From contig JAKAXG010000249.1 in assembly GCA_021827225.1 (NCBI GenBank), positions 1 through 6,558 on the forward strand: a stretch of DNA of 6,558 bases, written 5' to 3'. A program made the position numbers and the translations under genes. This DNA comes from Actinomycetes bacterium. Lineage in GTDB: Bacteria > Actinomycetota > Acidimicrobiia > Acidimicrobiales > Palsa-688. Of the stretch, positions 1-5,478 are shown in pieces. The notes below the pieces were generated by a model. That model had not been told where the DNA came from. It ran no database searches and was given only the letters and a program-made list of their open reading frames with translations. How positions within the stretch are numbered: position 1 is the first letter of the stretch; each line of letters starts with the position of its first letter.

Positions 1-1357
1 CGTTGACCGCGACGCTGCGTCGCCAGCCCGGCTCCCGGTGGCTGAGATGGTGCCTGGTCATGCCCGCTCCGGCCATGGTGAAGCCGGTGAACACCCCGAT
101 GGCGTACATGGGGATGAGCGACGCCACCTGGGCCCTGGTGGCGACCAGCAGCGCGATCGACGCCACGGCCAGGACGATGATGCCGTTGGAGAACACCAGC
201 CGGTGGCCGCGGACGGTGAGCGGGCGGGGCAGGAACGAGTCCTCGGCCACGAAGCTCACCAGGAACGGGAACCCGGTGAAGCTGGTGTTCGCCGCCAGGA
301 TCAGGATGACGGCGGTGGCCGCCTGCAGCAGGCCGTAGAGGATGGAGCCGCCGAGTCCGTGACCGTACACCAGCCGGCCCAGCTCGGACACCACCGTCGG
401 GGTGCCCGACTCGAACGGTCGGACGTGGGACAGGGCGGCCAGGAGGGACACGCCGAGAAACATCGACCCGAGGATCGTGCTCATGATGACCAGGGTGGTA
501 CGGGCGTTCCTGGCCTGCGGATCCCGGAAGACGCTGACCCCGTTCGAGATGGCCTCGGTCCCGGTCATGGCCGACCCCCCGTTGGCGAACGCCCTGGCCG
601 CGTAGAACAGCGACACGCCCAGCAGGAGTCCGCCGCCCTGGTGGCCCAGGCGAATCTGGCCGGTCTGGACGGGAACGTGACCGAGGTCCCCGACGGCCGC
701 CTTGCCCAGCCCGGTGAAGATCAGCACCGCCATGTTGGCGATGAAGAAGTAGGTGGGGACGGCGAACACCCTGCCGGCCTCCCGCAGGCCCCGCAGGTTC
801 CCATAGGCGATGAGGAGCACGAAGCCGATCGACAGCGGCACCGCCGCCGACGACAGGGAGGGGAAGGCCGAGATGATGGCGTCCGTGCCGGCCGCCACCG
901 ACACCGCCACGGTGATGGTGTAGCTGATGAGAAGCGCGGCTCCGGCGATCTGGGCCACGTTGGGTCCGAAGTTGTCCCGGCTGACCACATAGGAGCCGCC
1001 CGCCTTCGGGTAGGACCTCACCACGTCGCGGTAGCAGACCGTCACCACCGCCAGCACGGCCAGGATCAGCAGCGTGATGGGGGTGACCAGGCCGAACGCC
1101 GCCAGGCCGCCGACCGGGAGGAGGATGCGCAGGATCTCCTCCGTGGCGTAGGCGGAGGAGGACATGACGTCGGAGGACAGGACCGCCAGCGCGGTCGGCT
1201 TGCCCAGCCGCTCACCCGACAGTTGGTCACTGATCAGTGGCGGGCCCAGCAGGAACCGCTTCAACCGGTAGCCGCGCGACTCGGGGACCGCGACGTCCGG
1301 GCGGCCGGCCACCGGCGGAGCCCACCCGGGGAGGGACACGCCCTGTCCCGGGGTCAC
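1..1357 (-). CDS. KimA/YdaO-type APC-superfamily permease (C-terminus outside window)
   Basis: This is a cytoplasmic-membrane permease of the APC superfamily, closest in pattern to the KimA (YdaO) potassium importers; the substrate here is inferred, not shown. Counting GTG 1357-1355 as residue 1, 452 residues are visible. KimA-like hallmarks are an RLKRFLLG lead-in (about 31-38), ALAVLSSDVMSSSAYATEE (56-74), YPKAGGSYVV (116-125), the segment around TVAVSVAAGTDAI (about 149-161), TGTEAISNG (265-273), ANTSFTGFP (356-364) and RLVFSNGII (386-394), separated by hydrophobic stretches. D63 and Y70 fit the Asp/Tyr pair of the KimA ion site, but S145-Y146 stands where I expect Asp-Tyr. GTG 1357 is the first in-frame standard start and has no clear ribosome site. 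A strong GGAGG instead precedes an in-frame ATC at 1405-1403, which would add 16 residues. Family members usually exceed 600 residues, so the end is missing. It is transcribed divergently from the PLP enzyme gene. Confidence 0.88.
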   Translation of the reverse strand, partial: MTPGQGVSLPGWAPPVAGRPDVAVPESRGYRLKRFLLGPPLISDQLSGERLGKPTALAVLSSDVMSSSAYATEEILRILLPVGGLAAFGLVTPITLLILAVLAVVTVCYRDVVRSYPKAGGSYVVSRDNFGPNVAQIAGAALLISYTITVAVSVAAGTDAIISAFPSLSSAAVPLSIGFVLLIAYGNLRGLREAGRVFAVPTYFFIANMAVLIFTGLGKAAVGDLGHVPVQTGQIRLGHQGGGLLLGVSLFYAARAFANGGSAMTGTEAISNGVSVFRDPQARNARTTLVIMSTILGSMFLGVSLLAALSHVRPFESGTPTVVSELGRLVYGHGLGGSILYGLLQAATAVILILAANTSFTGFPFLVSFVAEDSFLPRPLTVRGHRLVFSNGIIVLAVASIALLVATRAQVASLIPMYAIGVFTGFTMAGAGMTRHHLSHREPGWRRSVAVN

Positions 1358-1410
1358 CCGGTCGTCGGTCGCAACGCTCTCCGCCGTTCGGCCGTGCTCG
1401 CTGATGGCTA

Positions 1411-1415
1411 CCTCC
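1411..1415 (-). promoter_or_regulatory. Strong Shine-Dalgarno (GGAGG) placed before an ATC codon
   Basis: Read on the minus strand, GGAGG is followed by the five bases TAGCC and then ATC AGC GAG CAC, in frame with the KimA-like permease. The spacing is ideal for initiation at the ATC (1405-1403). No ATG, GTG or TTG lies in this frame between the upstream in-frame TGA (about 1439) and GTG 1357. The site is therefore the best evidence for where translation really starts, although ATC is a very rare start codon. Confidence 0.55.
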
Positions 1416-1428
1416 GTGAAGTCGCACC

Positions 1429-1434
1429 AGGCTA
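1429..1434 (-). promoter_or_regulatory. Candidate -10 element (TAGCCT) for the KimA-like permease
   Basis: TAGCCT on the minus strand fits the actinobacterial TANNNT -10 pattern. It would place a transcription start near 1422, giving a leader of roughly 17 bases that contains the GGAGG. No convincing -35 hexamer is visible at the usual spacing, so this rests on one short motif plus position. Confidence 0.25.
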
Positions 1435-1614
1435 ATCACCGCTGGGGCGCCCGGGCGACCGGACAGCTGGGGTCCCGGAGCGGACCGCTGGTCATGAGGG
1501 CCGGGCGGCTGCGCCGGAACGGGTGCGGGAGGCACCCCCGATCCACCACGATGGTCGGGTGACCGACACGGCGACCGCCAGGAAGGCGACCCTCCGACTG
1601 GACCGGGGCCGGCC

Positions 1615-2715
1615 GTGAGCGGCCCGTCCGCCCGCAGCCACGCGCCGTGCACCGTCGTGGACCGGGGGATTCTCCGGCGCAACATAGAAGCGGCCGCGGC
1701 CCTCGCCGCCGGAGCCGGGATCGCCCTTCGACCACACGCCAAGACCCACAAGTGCCGCGAGATCGCCGCCCTGCAGCTGGCGGCCGGCGCCGTGGGGCTG
1801 TCCGTGGCGACCGTGGGGGAGGCGGAGGTCTTCGCCGGTGCGGGGGTGCGGGACCTGTTCATCGCCCTGCCGCTGTGGCCCGGAGACGACACCGCCGCCC
1901 GGTTGGCCGCCCTGTGCGAGCGGGCCGTGCTCACCGTGGGCGTCGACTCGGTGGAAGGTGTCGGGGCGCTGGCTGACCGCGTCCCGGCGTCGAGCGGGCT
2001 CCGGGTGGCCGTCGAGGTGGATTGCGGGCTGGGCCGCACCGGCACCCCGCCCGGGACCGCCGGGGAGGTGGCCCGCGCCGCCGGCGACGCCGGGTACCAG
2101 GTGACCGGGGTGTTCACCTTCCCCGGGCAGAGCTACCAGCCCGGCGCCGCCGAGGACGCCGCCGGGCAGGAGAGCGCGGCGCTGGCCCGGGCCCGCGGCG
2201 CGCTGGAGGCGGCCGGTGTGGCCTGCCCGGTCCGCTCCGGGGGCAGCACGCCCTCGCTCGGCCCGGCGTTGCGGCGAGCCGGCGGCGACGTGGTGACCGA
2301 GCTGCGTCCGGGCGTCTACGCCCTGAACGACGCCCAGCAGGTGACCCTCGGCGCCGCCGCGACCGACGACGTGGCCCTGTGGGTCCTCGGCCGGGTGGTC
2401 AGCGCGCCCGCGCCCGGCCGGGTCGTTCTCGACGCCGGCTCCAAGCTGCTCGGCCCCGACCGGCCGCCGTGGGTCGCCGGCCACGGCCTGCTGCCCGACC
2501 ATCCCGGTGCGGTGGTCACCGGGCTGTGGGAGCACCACGCCGTCGTCGACCTGTCGGCGTGCGGGCGACGCCCCCCGGCCGTCGGCGATACGGTCCGGGT
2601 CGTCCCCAACCACGTCTGCACGGCGGTCAACCTGGTCGACGAACTGCTCGTGGTGGACGGCGACGATCTCCTCGTCGGGCGGTGGCCGGTCGCCGCCCGG
2701 GGACGCAACGCCTGA
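1615..2715 (+). CDS. DSD1-like PLP enzyme (D-serine dehydratase / D-threonine aldolase-like)
   Basis: This is a cytosolic fold-type III PLP enzyme of 366 residues, about the usual family length. It has an alanine-racemase-like N-terminal barrel and a C-terminal metal-binding domain. VVDRGILRRNI (14-24) opens the barrel. RPHAKTHK (39-46) carries the expected PLP Schiff-base lysine, K43. VEVDCGLGRTG (133-143), SGGSTPS (208-214) and ELRPGVYALND (229-239) are typical barrel motifs, and PNHVCTAVN (331-339) is the metal site. Known D-serine dehydratases bind zinc through His-x-Cys while D-threonine aldolases use His-x-Asp with manganese, so H333/C335 favours the dehydratase-like branch. The exact reaction (deamination, aldol cleavage or another D-amino-acid conversion) cannot be read from sequence. 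GTG 1615 was chosen because it lies 13 residues before VVDR, as is normal in the family; its ribosome site is weak. The DHA2 exporter gene follows 62 bases downstream. Confidence 0.88.
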   Translation: MSGPSARSHAPCTVVDRGILRRNIEAAAALAAGAGIALRPHAKTHKCREIAALQLAAGAVGLSVATVGEAEVFAGAGVRDLFIALPLWPGDDTAARLAALCERAVLTVGVDSVEGVGALADRVPASSGLRVAVEVDCGLGRTGTPPGTAGEVARAAGDAGYQVTGVFTFPGQSYQPGAAEDAAGQESAALARARGALEAAGVACPVRSGGSTPSLGPALRRAGGDVVTELRPGVYALNDAQQVTLGAAATDDVALWVLGRVVSAPAPGRVVLDAGSKLLGPDRPPWVAGHGLLPDHPGAVVTGLWEHHAVVDLSACGRRPPAVGDTVRVVPNHVCTAVNLVDELLVVDGDDLLVGRWPVAARGRNA

Positions 2716-2777
2716 CCGTCCGCAGGGACTTCCGGCCCTTCTTCTGCGTCCGCCGGTCCCGCAGAGTGACCCACGGG

Positions 2778-4358
2778 ATGAGAACAGGAGCGTGGAGGAG
2801 ATCGCCGGGGGACGCCCGGCCCGGCCGCCCCGGCGGTTCCAGATGGGTGGTGCTGGCGGTGCTGTGCGTGAGCCTGCTGCTGGTGAGCCTCGACAACACC
2901 ATCCTGAACACCGCCCTGCCCGTGATCGCCGACACCATGAAGGCGTCCACCAGCGAGCTGCAGTGGATCGTGGACGTCTACGCCGTGGTCTTCGCCGGGC
3001 TCCTTCTGGTCCTCGGCAGCCTGGGCGACCGGGTCGGGCGCAAATGGGTGTTCATGTCCGGTCTGGGGGTCTTCGGGACCGGTTCGGCGCTGTCCGCGCT
3101 GTCGTCGACCCCGGACCGGCTGATCGCCGCCCGGGCGTTCATGGGGGTCGGGGCGGCCGCCATCATGCCCTCGACGCTGTCGATACTCACCAACGTGTTC
3201 ACCGCCACGGGTGAGCGGTCCAAGGCCATCGGCCTGTGGTCGGGCACGAGTGGCCTGGGCATCTCGCTCGGACCGGTGGTGGGCGGTTGGCTGCTGGCGC
3301 ACTACTGGTGGGGCTCGGTGTTCCTCGTGAACGTCCCCATCGCCTTCGCCGGGTTGGTGGCCACCGCCGCGGTGGTGCCGAACTCCCGCGACCCGGCCTC
3401 CCGGCGGGCGGATCCGGTGGGGGCGCTCCTGTCGATCGTCGGCATGACCCTCCTCCTGTGGGCCATCATCGACGCCGCCGCCCGCTCCTGGACCTCACCG
3501 GCGATCCTCGGGGCCCTCTTCGGTGGTCTGGCCGTCCTGGCCGCCTTCGCCGGATGGGAGCGCCGGTCCGATCACCCGATGCTGCGGCTGGCGTTCTTCC
3601 GGAAGCGCTCCTACTCGGTGGCCATGTCCGGGATGGCCATGGTGATGTTCGCGCTGATGGGCTGCCTGTTCCTTCTCACCCAGTACCTCCAGTTCTTCCT
3701 GGGCTACAGCCCGCTGGCCGCCGGCCTGCGGGTGGCTCCCGTCGCCGCCGTGCTTCTGGTGGTGTCGCCCCTGTCGATCTGGGCGGTCGGCCGGGTGGGG
3801 ACCAAGGTGGTGGTGGCCGCGGGCATGTGCATGGTCGCGCTCGGGCTCGCCGGGCTGGCCCGCGTCGGGATGCGGGAGGGGTACTCGGACGCCGTCGGGT
3901 TCCTGGTGCTCCTCGGCTGCGGGGCCGGTCTCATGCTCGCCCCCTGCACCGACTCGGTGATGGGCTCGGTGCCGCTGAACGACGCCGGAGTGGGCTCGGC
4001 GACGAACGGGGCGGCCATCCAGACCGGGGGGGCGCTGGGCGTGGCCGTCCTCGGCAGCCTGCTCAACGGCCGGTACCGGTCCACCGTCGGGCCGGTCCTG
4101 TCCGGCTCGGGGGTGCCCCGGTCCACCGCCCATCTGATCATGGGCTCGCTGGGGGCGACCATCGAGGCGGCCCGCAGGGTGGGCGGGGAGGCGGGCGCCG
4201 CCCTGGCCGCCGTCGGGCGCGGCGCGTTCCTCAGCGGCATGCATCTGGCTCTCGAGGTCGGGGCCGTGGTCGCTCTCGTCTCGGCGGCCCTGATCCTGGC
4301 GCTGTTGGGCGGCCGGCCCGCCGGCCGGGATCGCTCCGGCGGGCGGCCGGCCGGCTGA
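2778..4358 (+). CDS. DHA2-family (14-TM) MFS exporter, EmrB/QacA type
   Basis: This is a cytoplasmic-membrane proton-coupled antiporter of the 14-helix DHA2 family, 526 residues from ATG 2778. A basic, Pro/Gly-rich N-terminal tail (1-22) precedes TM1. LDNTILNTALP (38-48) is the DHA2 TM1 motif and contains the conserved Asp39. GSLGDRVGRKW (80-90) is MFS motif A. RAFMGVGAAAIMPS (119-132) matches motif B with Arg119. GLGISLGPVVGGW (159-171) is the antiporter motif C. A large extracytoplasmic segment (about 428-480) separates the last helices, and the tail GGRPAG occurs twice near the C-terminus. An in-frame GTG at 2766 would add four residues; neither start has a strong ribosome site. The gene lies 62 bases after the PLP enzyme on the same strand, so the two are probably co-transcribed. 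The substrate is unknown: exporters of this family carry drugs, dyes or metabolites. Confidence 0.93.
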   Translation: MRTGAWRRSPGDARPGRPGGSRWVVLAVLCVSLLLVSLDNTILNTALPVIADTMKASTSELQWIVDVYAVVFAGLLLVLGSLGDRVGRKWVFMSGLGVFGTGSALSALSSTPDRLIAARAFMGVGAAAIMPSTLSILTNVFTATGERSKAIGLWSGTSGLGISLGPVVGGWLLAHYWWGSVFLVNVPIAFAGLVATAAVVPNSRDPASRRADPVGALLSIVGMTLLLWAIIDAAARSWTSPAILGALFGGLAVLAAFAGWERRSDHPMLRLAFFRKRSYSVAMSGMAMVMFALMGCLFLLTQYLQFFLGYSPLAAGLRVAPVAAVLLVVSPLSIWAVGRVGTKVVVAAGMCMVALGLAGLARVGMREGYSDAVGFLVLLGCGAGLMLAPCTDSVMGSVPLNDAGVGSATNGAAIQTGGALGVAVLGSLLNGRYRSTVGPVLSGSGVPRSTAHLIMGSLGATIEAARRVGGEAGAALAAVGRGAFLSGMHLALEVGAVVALVSAALILALLGGRPAGRDRSGGRPAG

Positions 4359-4388
4359 TCGGCCCGTCCTGCTCAGGGCCGGCCGGCC
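4345..4388. terminator. Putative bidirectional terminator hairpin between convergent genes
   Basis: GGCCGGCCGG (4345-4354) pairs perfectly with CCGGCCGGCC (4379-4388). C-TGA (4355-4358) pairs with TCA-G (4373-4376) after a two-base bulge (4377-4378), leaving a 14-base loop (4359-4372). The stem contains the TGA stops of both the exporter and the repeat protein. There is no T-tract on either side, so it is not a classical intrinsic terminator. Actinobacteria often use GC-rich hairpins without T-tracts, and position plus symmetry make a two-way terminator likely. Confidence 0.5.
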
Positions 4389-5341
4389 ACGATGGAGAAC
4401 ACCGGCCGGTTCAGGGTCACACCGCCCAGCGACCCCAGGAACGGGGCGCCGCCCAGGGCGAACACGCCCCCGTCGCCGGCGGCCAACCAGTAACCCGACC
4501 CGCCGCGGTTGGCGGCGATGCCCACGACAGGGCGGGCCAGGGCGGTGCCGGCCATGGAACCGCCGAAGCGGGCGTCGCCGAAGGAGAACACGCCGCCGTC
4601 GGCGGCGGCCAGCCAGTAGCCGCCACCGTCGGTGGAGGTGGCCATCCCGACGACGGGGGCGTCCAGGTGGTACCCGCCCAGGGAACCGAAGAAGCGGGCG
4701 TCGCCGAAGGAGAACACACCGCCGTCCGAGTCGACGATCCAGTAGCCCTTGCCGTCGGGCGTGGCGGCCATGGCCACGGGGCTGCCGTCGTGACCTCCGG
4801 CCGGGATGCTCGACAGCTCGTCGCCGTAGTAGCCGGCGTCACCGAAGGCCTGCACCGACCCCAGGCCGCTGAGGCCCACCTCCAGGACCCAGTATCCCTT
4901 TCCGTCCGGGGTCGACACGATGCCGATGGACGTCGGCCACAGGTCGGCTGCCCCTGCGTAGCGGGTGGTGTCCGCCGGCTGTCCGTAGCTGCCGGCGTCG
5001 CCGTAGGCGTAGATGTCGCCGCTGTAGGCGTTGAGGATCCAGTAGCCGCCGTTGCCCGGGGTGGCGGTCATCGACCAGCAGGACCCGTCGGGCATCGAAC
5101 GGGCCGGCGGGTTGGCCGGGCAGTTCGCCGGGTTGGCTGCCGCCGAGCCGACGAAGGGAACGCCGAAGCTGAACACCCCGCCGTCGCCGGCCTCCAGCCA
5201 GTATCCCGGGGCGGCGGCCGCCGCCGGGAGCGCTCCCGACACCGGGAACGCCGCCGTCAGGGCGGCGGCGCCCACTGCTCCCAGCCGCACAGCGGTCCTG
5301 GTCACCCGGCCGATCCGACCCCCTCTTCGAGCTCCCCGCAT
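4373..5341 (-). CDS. Secreted GYW/DGGVFSFGDA-repeat protein, likely beta-propeller
   Basis: This is an exported protein of 322 residues with no catalytic motif that I recognise. A basic start with arginines up to residue 19 and a hydrophobic Ala-rich core (21-44) form a signal peptide; cleavage near ALPAAA (37-42) is likely. The rest is six repeats whose GYW triplets begin at 46, 99, 149, 199, 241 and 283. The consensus is GYWLxxxDGGVFSFGDAxFxGS, then a linker ending in PVVGMA before the next GYW. Repeats 4-6 are exactly 42 residues apart, while repeats 1-3 carry insertions; Cys74 and Cys88 sit in the first and could form a disulphide. Such repeats are frequent in actinobacterial cell-surface or secreted proteins of unknown role. 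ATG 5341 is supported by AAAGGA nine bases upstream. Ligand binding or cell-wall association is only inference. Confidence 0.85.
   Translation of the reverse strand: MRGARRGGRIGRVTRTAVRLGAVGAAALTAAFPVSGALPAAAAAPGYWLEAGDGGVFSFGVPFVGSAAANPANCPANPPARSMPDGSCWSMTATPGNGGYWILNAYSGDIYAYGDAGSYGQPADTTRYAGAADLWPTSIGIVSTPDGKGYWVLEVGLSGLGSVQAFGDAGYYGDELSSIPAGGHDGSPVAMAATPDGKGYWIVDSDGGVFSFGDARFFGSLGGYHLDAPVVGMATSTDGGGYWLAAADGGVFSFGDARFGGSMAGTALARPVVGIAANRGGSGYWLAAGDGGVFALGGAPFLGSLGGVTLNRPVFSIVAGRP
4565..4717 (-). repeat. Exact 27-bp direct repeat within the repeat protein gene
   Basis: The plus-strand bases 4565-4591 and 4691-4717 are identical over 27 bases and lie 126 bases apart, exactly one 42-residue protein repeat. 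They encode the conserved VFSFGDARF portion of repeats 5 and 4. Identity at the DNA level, and not only in protein, suggests recent duplication or gene conversion of these units. Confidence 0.85.
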
Positions 5342-5347
5342 CTGCGC

Positions 5348-5356
5348 ACGTCCTTT
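5348..5356 (-). promoter_or_regulatory. Ribosome binding site region of the repeat protein
   Basis: On the minus strand GAAAGGA is followed by the nine bases CGTGCGCAG and then ATG (5341-5339). AAAGGA is a good match to the anti-Shine-Dalgarno sequence at an acceptable distance and fixes the start of the repeat protein, just before its basic signal-peptide N-region. Confidence 0.6.
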
Positions 5357-5364
5357 CAGTCGAC

Positions 5365-5387
5365 AAGGGCCGCTCCGTCAGGCCCTT
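5365..5387 (-). terminator. Perfect 7-bp stem-loop between the CynX-like and repeat-protein genes
   Basis: AAGGGCC (5365-5371) and GGCCCTT (5381-5387) are perfect inverted repeats around a nine-base loop. On the minus strand the structure lies about 92 bases after the stop of the CynX-like gene and ends 23 bases before the ATG of the repeat protein. It is followed by GTCGACTG, so there is no real T-tract. It could terminate readthrough from the upstream gene, or it could be a 5'-leader hairpin just ahead of the ribosome site of the repeat protein; sequence alone does not decide. Confidence 0.35.
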
Positions 5388-5478
5388 CGCCGGTGGACGA
5401 CGCCGCCGCGGCCCGCGCCGAATTGTGGGTGGTCGAGCCCGCCGTCGGTAGGGTCGCAAGTCCTGGCCGCGCCGGCGT

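Larger units (their letters stand above)
1406..1614. other. Divergent intergenic region with small inverted repeats
   Basis: This gap separates the minus-strand permease from the plus-strand PLP enzyme and should hold both promoters. Visible structures are a 10-base palindrome CGCCCGGGCG (1448-1457), a stem of CAGC..GGTCC pairing with GGACC-GCTG (1464-1490, three-base bulge, six-base loop), GGGTGC/GCACCC around a five-base loop (1521-1537) and GTCGG/CCGAC around GTGA (1554-1567). Short inverted repeats are common by chance in DNA this GC-rich. I see no convincing promoter for the plus-strand gene and no small ORF worth calling. Confidence 0.4.

Noticed and set aside
38..1435. Long plus-strand open frame opposite the KimA-like permease
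   Set aside because: Its translation is low-complexity (Arg, Gly, His, Asp and Gln rich) with no family features, while the opposite strand gives a clear multi-helix permease. It is a GC-driven shadow.
2022..2777. Upstream extension of the exporter frame, open back to 2022
   Set aside because: The extension overlaps the PLP enzyme in another frame and translates to Arg/Gly/Pro-rich nonsense. Exporter-like sequence begins only after ATG 2778.
2716..2777. Possible terminator (GGGAC/GTCCC) between the PLP enzyme and the exporter
   Set aside because: Only about five bases pair around a long loop, with no T-tract; too weak to separate the two genes.
1227..3302. Several long minus-strand open frames opposite the PLP enzyme and exporter start
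   Set aside because: All are Pro/Arg/Gly/Ser-rich with no recognisable motifs, and the plus strand encodes well-recognised proteins over the same bases.
5423..5454. Plus-strand TTGTGG ... TAGGGT resembling a promoter
   Set aside because: The spacer is 20 bases, too long for a good promoter, and it would only drive antisense transcription into the CynX-like gene.
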